A DNA stretch of 64,000 nt from Cycas panzhihuaensis (GCA_023213395.1 CM041465.1:66843741-66907740); one strand, 5' to 3'; shown: positions 47,624-61,129, counted from the stretch's first letter. The notes: a model not told the origin generated them from the letters alone. Numbers and translations are program-made.

Positions 47624-49164
47624 AAATGTTTCACATGAGTCCTAGAATATGGCTTTTGAAGTAGGCTTGACTACCTTATTGAAGCTAATGATGTGCAGGT
47701 AGACCACCATTTCCTCTATCATTTGACGAAGTCATTATGAATAAAGAGGAGGGTTTTATGGCATACTTATTATAGTAGATAGTTTAGATTATGTGAGAAC
47801 ATTAGCATGTTAAAGTTATAAGTTTTAAAGGTTTCTAATTGGGATCTGAACTTATACTTTATAAACAAATTATGCTAGTAGTGTGTATATGCAATAAGGA
47901 TTCACAAGTTAGTTTGTTGGGATTTTATTAAAGATAAAGCACCCTACTAACATGTGGGTTTGACAATATCTAGTGGTGCTTCCTTCTCTGAATCACATGT
48001 GAAGGAAGGAGACACTGATATAGTCTTATTAGGATAATAAATAAAGGGTTTTAAAGCCCATTTTAGTAAAAGATTTAGTTGCAGATTATTTATTTAGCCA
48101 ATTATCACATATGTGATTTGAGGTGATTTTCTTTTCTTAAAAAATAAATTTTCAAGTTGAACTTTCATATGTTGAGGTTGTTGTTATATTAGGAAGCTAG
48201 AGTTAGGAAGGTAGATCTATGGTTGAATTTAAAGTGGGCAATAAATTCATAGAAGAAAATTGTTGCACTGGCTTGAGTATCACTTTATTTTGAAGGGTAA
48301 TTTCTTAATGTTTAGAGCATTGAATGTATACATTTATTTACATCTATAGGACTACTAAAGGATGTAGATAATTATTATGGCCTTAAATTTGTGATTAGGA
48401 ATGTAGATAACATAAAAATCATGGTCAAGCTTGAGTTTTTATATGGTTGGTTCTTCATCATTCATCTATTGTTGGGCAACTTTCAATTTTATTACTTTTA
48501 ATATTTCAATGTTTTAAGATAATAATAAGCCACACTAAAGTGATTTAAATATTTTCTTAATTCTACTAAGCCCTTGGAGGGGGTCATATGGGCATCAGGA
48601 GCTCATTTAAAATAGGCTACATGCCTATTTTTCATTCATTTTTATGTACCTGGACTCAGTAAAATGATTATATCTCTCTCATATACTTTTCAAATTAAGT
48701 GTTGTTAGTTGGATTGTGAATGTGCCTCATAATACTTTCCAATAAATGGTCATCAAATATTCTTTTACCATTTTTCATAGTAGTTTCAATGATTTGAAGA
48801 TCAAACATTAGTTTGTTAAGGTGTTAAATTAGAGCTTATTCCTAGAAAAAGAATTAATTTATTAAATGTTTATACTTGGATAACTTTTTTATCTTATTTA
48901 GCCCATGGTATAGTGGTTGGTGCTAAGGTGTTTTAGTTATGGTTGTCTCCTTGGGTGTAGGAGAGCTTGAAATAGTAAAAATGGGAGTAGGTGAAGATTA
49001 CTTGGCAAATATATATTGGTGAACGATGTATGTTAAAATCATTCTAGAGGATTGGTAGGTACAATAATTGGTTTCCTATATGTTGTAATAAATGTTTATC
49101 TTTTATGGATCCAACATCATATTTGAAGTAATTATGTGATATGGATTAAATATTAAGGGGCAAA
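47624..49164 (+). other. Probable internal remnant of the family D element
   Basis: No domain is recognised. The last bases before the LTR, ATTAAGGGGCAAA (49152-49164), form a plus-strand purine tract, consistent with a plus-strand element whose 3' LTR starts at 49165. Confidence 0.4.
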
Positions 49165-49461
49165 TGTAAGTTAACTTTAAAATCATAAGATTATTAAATT
49201 GATATAATCACCCTTTTAATATGTACTAAGGCATCATAATGTGAACACTTCTATATGTTGTATGTCATTGGTTGACCAAGTGGCTCTTGGATTATGCTTG
49301 GATAACCATGAGGTGATATATATTATAAACATAAATTATCCTATTATAATACAATTTGAAAGTGGTTATTTCCTACAAGTATACTATGTTACATGCATAT
49401 ATCTATTTCTTGTTTATTTGTTCACTTGTTCAACTTCATTGTTTATAGTCTTAGTTATATG
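49165..49461 (+). repeat. LTR of family D, right copy
   Basis: Shares with 39923-40239 the GATTATTAAATT, ATAACCATGAGGTG and ATACTATGTTA blocks among others. It abuts another LTR at 49462. Confidence 0.6.
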
Positions 49462-49793
49462 TGTTGGAATAATACCCAATATTAAATTATATGCACCCTC
49501 AGACCCCTAAAAGGCACCTCAAGCCACCTAAAGCTGCCATGCATCCACCTAGAGTTGACATGGAGCAACCAATTCTATATAAGGTATATTATGTTATTAA
49601 TGTATTTAATATTTTAATGTTTATTTGATTGTTTAATTTGATGTTAAGTACAAGTGCTTGCCACGTCTCCAAAACTATATAATAGTGGGAAATACCTCCC
49701 TAGTATTTTTTAACACTGCCTTTATATCAAAATTATGGTTAAATCATTTAGAATGGATTTGTAGTCTATCCACTCTATCCTCGGCTCTAACAT
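49462..49793 (+). repeat. Isolated LTR (family E) with primer site
   Basis: Starts TGTTGGAATAATACCC, holds a TATA box CTATATAAGG at about 49574-49583, and ends CTCTAACA directly before TTTGATATCAAAGCA (49794-49808), a near match to TGGTATCAGAGC. No second copy was seen in the window; it could be the 5' LTR of a plus-strand copia element whose body lies to the right. Confidence 0.6.
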
Positions 49794-49808
49794 TTGATAT
49801 CAAAGCAT

Positions 49809-51108
49809 GTTATTCAACCCACTACACTTGAATATTACATTCTTTTCATTATTTTTTCTTTATATTAAAGTTTACTATAAAGTTTATCATTGGATTTTTA
49901 ATACATATTAATGTGAGTGACCTCCATTTAATGTAAATATGTTCTTCGTGATTCATTTGGACATTTAACTCACAATCTTTTGTAGCAAACTTAGTTATGT
50001 GCAAGATATTATGATCAATAAGGAAGTAGACTGGATTTTCAAGGATTGTTCATCATTTTTCAGTGGTTCTTAGGTCAGTTCTATAGACTAATGAGTAACT
50101 TGAACTTCAACAGAGTCCATTCTCTAAACTAGTGATCAAAACCCCTTCAAGTGACTGCTCATTTCGATCATAGTCAAGTTCTGTTTATAATGAAAGAATC
50201 TATTTAGTGTTTCATGCACTCTAAGTGGAGATATTCTCCTCAGACTGCTAAGTACTCCTCAAGTTTATGAAAACCTCACTATCATTCTCCTAATTTTCTC
50301 TTATATTTTAATATTTCTTTATGTTTGAACTCTTCTACAATGTTGGGCACCCCTCCCTAGTGATTTTGAGTAAGTCCTTGGGCTCCCCACTAGCTTGCTC
50401 TATCCCCAGATGTTTGCATGTCATTGCCTTTGTATCTCCTAACCCTTGTGCACATGAAGAGTATAAATCCATCAAGGGCTTCTATCTAATATGCTTATTA
50501 CTGTTGGCATCATCGATCTAAGTTTGGATATCAATCTACCAGCCATTATAGGTACTCTATTTCATGATCCATTTTAAAACTAGATTTAAATATTCAAAAA
50601 TATTTTTGTTTAATCAACTGCACCTCCTTTCAAGATGCATTTTTTATTAACTGAAGCCCACCACCAATCATTTAATTAAAGGCATTGTTACCACCACCCA
50701 TTCTAGTTGCAACAAATACAAGATTTGAATCTGTAAAAACTAGCATTTGGGTCACTATTGTTGAAGTATATGAAAGAAAAATTAGCATTGGCTCTTCACG
50801 AGAATTCTGACTACTACATTTTTTGTGTCGAAGTGGTCACATTCTTCTTCAATGGATGAGGTAGCATTGTTATAGCACAACCAGTGCCTCTGGACATTTC
50901 TCTTAACAGATGCCTCCATCATCTACTTTATGTGTTCTTCATTCCTTCCATGATTTGTGGGTACACTAACATCAAATAGTCATGAAAGATCAACGTGCCC
51001 CTTGTGGAAGTAGATTCAATCTGCTTTAATCATTTTTTTTTATTGACTTTAAACGAGTTTTGTCCTTTGTTCGCCTAACCATCATATGATGCATGATTAA
51101 CCATTCTT

Positions 51109-51158
<50 letters not shown>

Positions 51159-53060
51159 CTTTAAAATACTTTATCATCTGATCTAGACCTTTACTTTGTG
51201 GATGAGATCAATTAAGATGTGATCTTTTTTTTATTAGATTTACTGGTATTTAATTGTAGTTCTCCATTGCATAGTTTGATCAGTTAACGATTGATTTGTT
51301 CTCATCATTTTATTTTATTTTTTGTAAAGTTTATAAAAAAATTTAATCAAATTTAATAGATTTTCAATTCTGTAGGTACATTTGTATTTTAACCCTCTCT
51401 ATCATACTCTGTTGGTCTCATTCAGTCCTATATAACTGTGTTTTTTCTGTTAAGGGGGCATATTCTAAATTTTATAAGCTATTTTTTATAATTTTAGATA
51501 TTAAAGGAATTAATTCTATTTGATATAATTTTAGATTTAGAGCCCCCTTTAGGGTCAGTAGTCGGTCTCATGGCTCTATATATGACCAGCAACTTGACTC
51601 AAAAGGGGCTAATCATCTTGTTTCAAAATTTTCCTTTTATTTATACTCAAAGAGGACTATTTGCCTTTTCTGTGATAACTTCGTGTTGGAGTGTCAGGTT
51701 TTCATAAAGTTAGACTTGTCAGATTCATATTTCAGAGGTATTTAGTCTAGTGTCATGCTTTATTTATTTTGAGTCTATTTCTAAAGCATTTAACTTAGTC
51801 AAAATTGACCTTATTTTTTGTAGTTATTTCACTTACTACAAATCTGTTTGCTCATTGATTTTTCAATAACTTGACTGTTATAGCTCCATTTTTCAAACTG
51901 TCAAAACTGACAAAAAAGATTTTTAGAGATCTACACATTATAGTTAGTTTTATCTTATTTTGATATTATTTTATAGGTGTTTAAAGCTCCTCAAGTCAAG
52001 GCTCAATTTTAGTCCTAATCATGCACATTTGTAATATTTTTGAGATAATTTTTCATCTTAATTAATTATATTTAAGTATTATTTACTAATAGTCAACATT
52101 TTGATAATATTTATTGGTTTCTATAAGATTTCAAGTAGATTTATAGTCTTTTAGTATCAGTTTTAGCTTCTTGAAGATCAAGAGATCTACTTGGATCAAT
52201 ACATCAAATCAATACGTTTTACCTTGGCCATTTACTTTATTTAATACTTTCATCTGAATTTAGAAATTTTTTAAGCATATGTAATCATTTTAAGTATTAT
52301 ATCTTCTTAAAAATTTTAAGGTATACCTAGTTTACTTTTAAGTTTACAAAGGAACTTCTTGTCATTTGATTTGTAATAGTATAAAGAATATTTACAATAT
52401 TCGTTATGTATCTTAAAGTTCATTGGTTTATTAGTCAAAGAAGCTTTCTTACTTATCTCAAAGTCACTTTTTCTTAAGCTTGAGAAGGGCATTGCAAAGG
52501 TATAGTTATAAGTTCTTTTTCTTATTTTATGTTTCTAAGTTCATTTAACATTCTATAATTTAAGAGTATTTAAACATTGACAACTTTATTGATTCTTTGC
52601 ATCACTTAGAAAAGGTGTATATAGTATTCTTGTGTACTTTATTTACAAAAAGCATCTCAATTTAAAAGATATTAGCTTACATATTGCCATTCATTTTTTG
52701 GTTTATTAAAGAAGATATATTTTGATAATTTTACTTTATTTTTATAGTGAATTGGTACAAAGTATTGCTTATTTCTTTCATTTGAAATATTTGGTCTTGC
52801 TTAAAGTTTTTTTAATTTCATTCCTTGTTTAAAAGTATTTCTTGTATGCTTAAGCAAGACCACATCTATGTTGGGATAACCCTCTATGTTCTTATGAGGT
52901 TGTGCACCTAAGCCCCTTCAAAGTTTAGCTCCTGACCCCGCACCCCTTCATGCGAGCTCCACTTTACTTTTAAAGGGACTTAATTCATTTATGTATATAA
53001 ATTTTATTCATATTTTACTTTATAAAGTTATTGGCAAATTTTCTACTAACTCCTCATTGT
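49809..53060. other. AT-rich sequence, no gene recognised
   Basis: TA microsatellite at 51112-51156. A GC-richer patch lies at 52890-52975. No domain is seen on either strand. It was contiguous with 58030 onward before the gag-only element inserted, and may be the leader of a plus-strand copia element. Confidence 0.4.
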
Positions 53061-53430
53061 TAAAGGATTATAAAATGATGGAGATAAAGTAGAGCATAAT
53101 CAAATAATCAAAACATTATTGCATAAACACATAAATCTTTTGTATTCAATCCATGATGAGTAAGTACATAGTAAATCTCTAAATATAGGCAGTGTCTAAG
53201 AATACCAGGGTTATACGCTCTTCCAAATATATAATTTAGAGGAGGAGGGAAACTCCTCAACCCCTAAAATTTAAACAATAATAAAATATTACATAACTTA
53301 ACTCAAATCAACTTAACATTACCTTATACTTACCTTCACATGTGAGCACCCACATGTGTAAATTAGTGGGAGTATGGTGTGCACTCTTAGTTAAAAGGTA
53401 GGAGTGGGGTGATGATCATTAACCCCAACA
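53061..53430 (-). repeat. 3' LTR of the gag-only element (left copy)
   Basis: Matches 57645-58029 over its length, with the terminal TG changed to TA. It ends ACCCCAACA before the purine tract. Confidence 0.8.
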
Positions 53431-53849
53431 TTCTCCCCCTTAATGGTCATTACGAACAACTTTGTCTTCTCTTTAAACTTGTAAAATTTGAACTTGAAAA
53501 AAACTTTAAAAATTTATCTTTTAGCTTGATCACCACTAACTCACTTTATCCTTTTAGCAATATGTGTCTATTTACTATTGAGTGATATAAAAAATCTCTA
53601 AGTAAATGTAGCTTGAATTGAATGGAGATGAATAGTTGTAACTCTAACTTTATCAACTAGAACTTTGACTTTGACTTCTGAAATCTTTGTGTTATGAGTG
53701 AATATCATATCATAAGATTTCTCCCCCTCAAATGAAGGATCAGGTTCTTATGTAATAAGATGATCATGCATTTGACTTGAATTTTTCTCATTAGTTTTTC
53801 TATCAAAATTAAGTTACTTGGGCACCTATCTCACATGCTCAAAAATATC

Positions 53850-54152
53850 AATGTTAAATTCATTTTTATTAAGGGTATCTCCCCCATAAGTAGTAACTAA
53901 GATGTCCCATATAGATTTGGAAGTTATCAATTCACATACTTTAGAAAAAATGTTATCATTTATAGTGTAAAATAGTAAAGCTAAGGCTTCAATATATTTT
54001 TTAATGTTATCTTTTATATTAAGATCATATTTATTTTGTAAGTATTTATAAAGATCATTTGTAATGAAATAAATTTATATTATTTTATGCCATTGTGAAA
54101 AATTATGGCCATCAAATATAGGAAATTGTATCTTATTTAGACTGATTTCCAT
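53850..54152 (-). pseudogene. Copia-type gag fragment
   Basis: From ATG at 54152 the minus frame reads MEISLNKIQFPIFDGHNFSQ, WHKII, then after one stop IYFITNDLYKYLQNKYDLNI, IEALALLFYTINDNIFSKV and ITSKSIWDILVTTYGGD. This matches the N-terminal half of Ty1/copia gag: the F.G.NY..W block, the long helix and the KE.WD.L...Y.G block. The frame dissolves after about 100 residues and the LTR begins about 420 bp later, so no pol follows. With only one stop it is well kept compared with its surroundings. Confidence 0.78.
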
Positions 54153-56399
54153 TTGGTAGAAAACTTTAGGACATAAAAAATATGGTCTACAAGTGAACTT
54201 TTTATACTTCTCAACAAACTATGTACCTTTAGAAGGAATCAAAGAACTCAATAAATCAATAAACTTATATAATTTCAAATATACTCTTTGAAGTAATTAT
54301 GCAAGTAATCACAATGCCTTTAAAAAATGAAAGATTCCTTTCGAAGGTAAATCAATAGATGTAATTTTTATAAGTGCAATAAGGGAATGAATTTTTCAAT
54401 AATTATAAATGGAAAATATGCTTTCAATAAATGTATACCTTTTGAATAAATAACAAACTTATAAGATATAATTTAGATAAACTTTGAAATATAATAAATA
54501 TATAAGTAAATTTTACATGTAACTAAGATCTTTTAACTATGCAAATCTAAAATAAGACTTTTGATGATGTAAAATAAAGAATCCTTAACCTTTTGATCTT
54601 TCAAATAAATAATAACAAATTTGAGCAAGAATATAACTTTCTTTTCAATGCATGAAATCCTTTTACCTTGGTGAAAATATATAATACTAAAAAAATATGA
54701 AGTATATAAGTATATTTTTATTTTAGAAAGATAAAGAATATGAAGAAGAAAACTTAAAAAAAAAAATTAAATTATACCAATTTTGAGTTGTAGGTCCAAT
54801 TAGCTTGTCACTTGCTTTAGATATATATGAGTAATTTCTTTTACAAATCATCTTTAAAAGTGGCTATATGAAAGTCAAATGAGAGCCTCAAACATGTATC
54901 ATAAGTGATCAATAAGAAATGAAATAAAATACTCCTTAAAAAGGGTTTAGAGGATAAACATGTGATATCTTGAATGCTCAAGTTGAGCATCTTCAAAGTT
55001 GTACTAAACAATGTCAAAATAAGGTGAAATTATACCAATTTAAAGATCAATGAATTATCTATTCAATGAAATTGACTATTTTAAAAATAGATTCCTACAA
55101 GTCAATATTTTAATATACCAAAGATGTGGTCCTCTTTTTGAGACTTAATGGAAGCTTCAGGCTTAAAATATTATGAAGTGGTAGTTAAAAGCTTATAGAA
55201 CAATTCAAAGTAATCAAATATAGTGTAGAGAGCCGCTTAATATACATTTTAGTTGAAAAACTTGAGAAATAATATATAACAAATGTGTAATAATGGCAAA
55301 TTAGGAACTGTTATGTACCTCAACTTTGAGGGATTAGATAACCTACAGAAAAGACTCGAAATATAATAAAACCAACTTAAAACAGTATATCTCTAAAATA
55401 TCTTTTACCAGAATTAGATGATACTCAATTTTGAGCTATGAAGCTCAAGATATTAAAGAAACTATAAAAAGTGTCTTGCCAAGGTTAATAAAATAGGTAG
55501 TAAAAATAAGATCAACTTTGACCTACTTAAACTTATAATATATTCATTCAAATTAAGAAAAAGACACCTTCAAGAAGTAGTTCTCTGAATCAAAATTCTA
55601 ACGAATCCTACGGTTTAGAAATTTGATTTTCAGTTGAGTAGACATAGCTGAAAAGGTGAGTAGTACTTTTTATGTAAAGTTGCTAAAAAAATAGTAAAGT
55701 GTCACTTTCACCAATTAAAATAATGATCAAAACAAATGCTAAAAAATAAAATGAGTAAATAGTGATGAAATTTACTGAAAATAAATTACTGCAGAATAGA
55801 TTTGAGTAAAAACTAATATCCCGGTAATAAAATATAACTTCATAAATAAGGGATTTTGTGAAACTAGTTTAAAAGGCTTTAAAAAATTAATGATTACGAT
55901 TAAATTGATTAAAAGTAGGTCAAATCAATTACAAATATGGAATATGACTAATCAAAATTATACTTTAGAAAATTTTTTACGTAATGGGATAGGTTTCGTT
56001 AGAAACTGATATCATAGTCAAGAGATATAATAAAAATTAGCCAGGTACCCTATGTTTTAATAAAAAATAAATAAATAAATAAAAAGAAAAATATTATAAA
56101 ACTTATGTTGGCCCCTTCCAAAATAGGCTAAAGGTTACATGGGATAGTAGATCTTTCAAATACCAAATCTTACAAATATACTAAAGAAGATATATCAAAG
56201 AACCAAGAAACATATATATTTATATCTGAAAAAATAGGAAGAACCTAGTAATGTAGCTGTGGTAGATTTGTAGAAGAAAGACTTTAGATCATAATAACTT
56301 CTTCCAAAATGGTCGAAACTTCAAATAGATTCTTTTAGTAGATAGATCTTCTATAGTATAACTTCTTTAGGAGACTTATTAGGCTGAATATGCACTAAA
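54153..56399 (-). other. Non-coding leader of the gag-only element
   Basis: AT-rich, with stops in all frames. No domain or internal repeat was noticed apart from the array to its right. Confidence 0.5.
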
Positions 56400-57230
56400 T
56401 CTTGCACAGATCTAAAAGAAAATATTGAATGAATGGATAAAATGTACCAAAAATAGTTAAATATTTAACAAAATATACAGATCTGGAGAAAATATTGTAT
56501 AGATCTAGAGAAAAACTTAAATAAATAGACCAAATATATAAAAAATAGTTAGATATTTAACAAAATATATAAATATGAAGAAAATATTACATAGATATGA
56601 AGAAAAACTTGAATAAATAGACCAAATGTACCAAGAATGGTCAAATATTTAACAAAATATATAGATCTGAAGAAAATATTTCATAGATCTGAAGAAAATT
56701 TGAATAAATAGACCAAATGTAAAAAAAATGGTTAAGTATTTAACAAAATATGTAGATCTGAAGAAAATATTACATAGATCTAAAGGAAAGCTTGAATAAC
56801 TAGACCAAATGTATCAAAAATAGTCAGATATTTAACAAAATATGCACATCTGAAGAAAATATTACATAGATCTGAAGAAAAACTTGAATAAATGCACTAA
56901 ATATATAATAAATGCTTAGATATTTAATAAAATATATAGATCTAAAAAAAATATTGCATAGATCTGAAGAAAAACTTGAATAAATAGACTAAATCTACTA
57001 AAAATGGCCAGATATTTAACAAAATATGTAGATCTAAAGAAAATATTACATAAATTTGAAGAAAAACTTGAATAAATGGACCAAATATACAAAAACAATT
57101 CAAGTATTTAACAAAATATGCAGATCTGAAGAAAATATTACATAGATCTGAAGAAAAACTTAAATAAATGGACCAAATGTACTAAAATTTGTCAGATATT
57201 TAACAAAATATACAGATCTTATTGATAACA
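56400..57230. repeat. Tandem array of about 91-bp units
   Basis: At least eight diverged head-to-tail units. Each contains TATTTAACAAAATAT, AGATCTGAAGAAAATATT, a second AGATCTGAAGAAAAACTT and AATAAATAGACCAAAT. The TATTTAACAAAATAT segment recurs near 56462, 56553, 56645, 56738, 56828, 56920, 57012, 57105 and 57195. The array lies in the leader of the gag-only element, close to its 5' LTR. Confidence 0.9.
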
Positions 57231-57627
57231 CTTCATAGAGTGATGAAATCTTAGATATTTATTGATTGCAACTGTGTTCCTACACAGTTCTAAAAAAAAT
57301 ATTGAATAAATAGATAAAATATACTAGAAAAATGGTTGAATATTTAACAAAAAATATGTGAAACTTGTTAATAAAAACTTTGTAGAGTGATAAATATTTA
57401 ATACTTGTTGACTGCAGTTATGTTCCTACATAAATCTAGAAAAATATTTATTTTTTCACAAGTATAAATCAAGAATAATTAGATATCTATTAAGAAATAA
57501 TGCAAGAAACTACTAAAAAACTTTGTAAAAGATAAATAGAACCAATATTTCTTTGTTGTGAGTAGATCTGCTTCAAATGCTAATGGATCTTCTTGCTCTT
57601 CAAAAAACCTTTAACAGTCTAGCAATC

Positions 57628-57644
57628 TATGCTTTGATACCAGA
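57628..57644 (-). other. Primer-binding site of the gag-only element
   Basis: The minus strand reads TCTGGTATCAAAGCATAG directly inside the right LTR, matching the initiator-Met tRNA primer type. Confidence 0.78.
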
Positions 57645-58029
57645 TGAAGGATTATAAAATAATGGAGACAGAGTAGAGCATAATCAAATAATCAAAATAT
57701 TATTGTATAAATACATAAATCTTTTGTATTTAATCTATTATGTGTAAGTACATAGCAAATCTATAAATGTAGGTGGTGTTTAAAAACACCAAGGTTGGAG
57801 ACCCCTCAAAATATATAATTTGGGGGAGGAAGAAAACTCGTCAACCCCTAGAATTTAAATAATAATAAAATATTACATAACTTAACTCAAAATAACTCAA
57901 CTAAAATCAACTTAACCTTACCTCACACTTACATTTACATGTGAGCACCCATATATATAAATTGGTGGGAGTACGGCGTGCACTCTTAGTTGAAAGGTGG
58001 GAGTGAGTTGATGATCATTAACCCTAATA
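57645..58029 (-). repeat. 5' LTR of the gag-only element (right copy)
   Basis: Starts TGAAGGATTATAAAA and ends ACCCTAATA (CA changed to TA). Confidence 0.8.
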
Positions 58030-60095
58030 ATTAGATTATTTGTTTTCAATAAAACTAGTCTCATTGCAGTTGTGACTTAGTGAGTTTCACTTAGAACTAG
58101 TAATTTTTCAAGTTTGGAGATGTTTTGATTAAGATTTAATAGCTTGAAGTGACCCAAATTTTTAATTTCTAGTTTGTTAATTATAAGGAGGTTCCTTCAC
58201 TGTTTTCACTATAACTTTCTCATTTGATATTTATTTTCTGAAATGTTAGCTTTGTTAGAAAGTTGATTCAGTTGTCTTCATGATGATATTTTTTTTAAAG
58301 TGATTTGAAGCTATTTTATAAATATTTCAAGTTGGTGAAGTTAAGGTACTTAATCAAACTTAGTTCTTTATTATTCAGCATTTTTTGAAGTATTTTCTTC
58401 AAGATTTCTTAGTATAAGTTACATTAAAAGGTCTTTAGTCTGTAAGTGAATAATTTTATATATTTTCATAAAGTTATAATATGTTTTTATAATATTTTAG
58501 TCTCGTGGCTCGTATTCAAGCCCTAAAAAAGGTCTCTACACTTATTCTTTAAAATCTTGAGTTTTAGGAGTCAGTTTTTTAAACGGTCAAATTTATTAGA
58601 AAGGATATTTAATATTCTTTAGTTTGAAATAGGTTCCACTCAATTTTGACTTTATTTGGTAGGTGTTTGAAGTTAGTTACATTTAACTTCTTATTCAGTC
58701 ATTATAGGCATTATACTATAACTTTTTTAGTATTATATTATGTCAAAAAGGTTATATCTACATCATTGATCACTAATAATTTATTTTTGAAATTATTATT
58801 ATTTGTTTAAGATTTCTTTCTAGTAAGAATCTAGATTTTTAATACTTCAAGCTAAGTGGAGCTACCTTATCAAACGAGTACATTTTATGTTCTATTTTTT
58901 TATTTTCTATATTTCTTAGATGAAACATGCCATTTTCAGACATTTCTATCATCTAAGCAAAGGTTGCACTTCATATTTTTAGTTTTTTTTTACTACTTTC
59001 AAAAGGATAGTTATTCATCTTCATAATCTAGCATACTTCATTTTGCATTGATAAATGTCATTCATTTCTGCTTTAGCTACTTCTTAGCTTTGAAAATTTT
59101 AAGCTTAGTTAAAGAATATCATTGATTATTTATCCTTTTATTATTAAAGGTAGTTATATTTTAGATTTGCATGGTTAAAGCATCAAAAGAGCATTTAAAT
59201 CCTTGTCTCTCTACATCATATCAAATTGAAAATCAAGCTGCATATTATTTAGCATTCTTTCGATTGATTAGAAAAAAAAAGGGGGCGTATTAATTTATTT
59301 ATTTGATTTAGAGGAAAGGTTATTGCTTGTATATTCTTTTAGAAAATTTTGTTATCTCATTTCTTTATTCTTGCTTAATGAATATCGTCTTTCCTTTTAA
59401 TTATTTTTTAAGTATAAAAGGAACTTTTCAGAATCCTAAGTAAGACCACAAGTATTAATCAATTTATTATCACATTACAAAGATAAATCTTGAATTGAAC
59501 AACCTTATTTTTCTAGTCTTACAAGGGGAATGGTTAGGACCCATAAAGTTACCACCTCGCACACGTTAATTAGCCTACTCATATTAGATGAGGAAAGTCA
59601 TTAACTATCAGGTGTATTCAATGGCATGATAAGATACAAAACCTTTTCCTTATTTGGTGTTTAGAGACCAAGTCTAGACCTATAGAAGGTGAGTGCCTTG
59701 GTTCAAGTAACCTTAATTGTTAGATCTGTTATTAGGTATAAGTCTAACGTAGGTGGATCCATAATTTAGGAGGGTATAAAAACCTTCTTAGCAACCTATT
59801 TACTGAGGTATATTGAGCTTTATACTCATGTTCCAGTATATTGAGTTTTTATTTTATCATCAGTAGGTAAGCACCATTAGACATGATAGTAACTAAAGGT
59901 TTGCCTAGGAGACCCCTAAATTTAAAACCTAGTAGCCTTATTAGGTACTGGTTCACTTTTCAAACTTTAGGTAAAACTTGGGTCATTAACATTTGGTTCA
60001 AACTTCAAATTCAAAATCTTTTAAACTTCAAATTTAAAACTCTTATAAACTTCATCTTTATTTGTCACAGTTTTTAACAAAAACCTTAGTTCAAT
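58030..60095 (+). other. AT-rich region upstream of copia 3
   Basis: No coding domain. A TATA box GGTATAAAAACC lies at 59774-59785 and could be the LTR promoter of the plus-strand copia element whose gag starts at 60096. LTR borders could not be set because the partner LTR lies outside the window. Motifs such as GGTGTTTGAAG near 58660 and GGTGTTTAAAG near 51975 suggest internal repetition with the sequence left of the nested element. Confidence 0.4.
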
Positions 60096-61035
60096 ATGGC
60101 CTCAAGTTTCGGTAACATGATTATTTCAAAATTTGATGGAAATAATTTCTTGAATTAGAGTAGGAGGATGAGACCCATCCTCATAGCTAATGAAATTAGG
60201 GTAGAATTAATTAAGTCCAAATCTAACTAATGCGAAGAAAGATACTTACAAAGAAAATGTTAAGAAGGATAATGAAGCTTTGGCATTTATCTTTTGTGCA
60301 CTTGAAGATCATGTATTCTCTCAAGTTAGTGAGTCCATCAAATCAAAGGAAGCTTGGGATACACTTCAGTTAATATACGAAGGAGCTACCTCTTCTAAAC
60401 TCTATAATCTTAGAAGTAAGTTTAAAAATTTGTGCATTTTGGCCACAGAAACTGTAACAGAATTCATAACAAAAGTATAAAATATAGTCAATTAGATGAA
60501 GTCTCTTAGAGATATCTTAACAGAATAGAGGGTGGTTGAAGGTATCTTAAGATATGTTAGTGTGGTTAGACCTTTTAAAATAATTACTACAAGTATAAGT
60601 GTATCAAAAGACCTAAGCACATTAAAGGTGGAATAACTTAGTGCTATGCTCATGTCAATAGAAGAACAACAAAATGCTAACAAGTCACTTGAACATGCCT
60701 TTACCACAAAGGCATGAATCCAATCTAATTTTGAAGTAGGAACCTAAAGGTCTAAAGAATCACCTCCAAAAGGAAGGGTTGGGAACCCTACGAGGAAAGC
60801 TATATAAGATCCTCCCAAATATCAAGCCCCTCATCAAAGGAGGTAAGGAGGACACCAATAGACCAAGAGAAAATCCTCCTCAATATTATGAGGAAAGGGG
60901 GAGATCTTCCAATATTGATCGATCTCATCTATGAAGTAGGAGTTTAAGCTATAGAAGGAGATATCCCGTATATTATTCATATTGCCATAGAAATGGCTAT
61001 TCTAAAGATAAATATTTCTCAAAACATGGACTTCT
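60096..61035 (+). pseudogene. copia 3 gag
   Basis: Starts MASSFGNMIISKFDGNNF and continues, with stops, into the open part 60280-60480: FIFCALEDHVFSQVSESIKS, KEAWDTLQLIYEGATSSKL and LRSKFKNLCI, the UBN2 gag core. The zinc knuckle around 60974-61015 reads YSYCHRNGYSKDKY: three of the four ligands of CX2CX4HX4C have become Tyr (TGT to TAT twice, CAT to TAT once), so RNA binding through zinc would be lost. Confidence 0.8.
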
Positions 61036-61129
61036 CACTAGAGGAAATGCCTATAATACAATTGAATCAAGGGACAATAATAGGTTATTTCTATTTAGCT
61101 TCATTGCTAAGGAGGAAGAAGATGATAGT

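Larger units (their letters stand above)
53061..58029 (-). mobile_element. Non-autonomous LTR element with a gag fragment and tandem repeats
   Basis: LTRs of 370 and 385 bp bound a minus-strand interior made of a 3.5-kb non-coding leader, a tandem array, and a single copia-type gag domain that lies close to the 3' LTR. A purine tract (AAGGGGGAGAA, minus) adjoins the left LTR and a primer site (TGGTATCAAAGC, minus) adjoins the right one. No protease, integrase or RT was found. Target duplication is not exact (ATTGT at left, ATTAG at right). Confidence 0.75.

Noticed and set aside
49241-49510. 89-codon plus frame as a gene
   Set aside because: Falls across the junction of two LTRs and has no domain.
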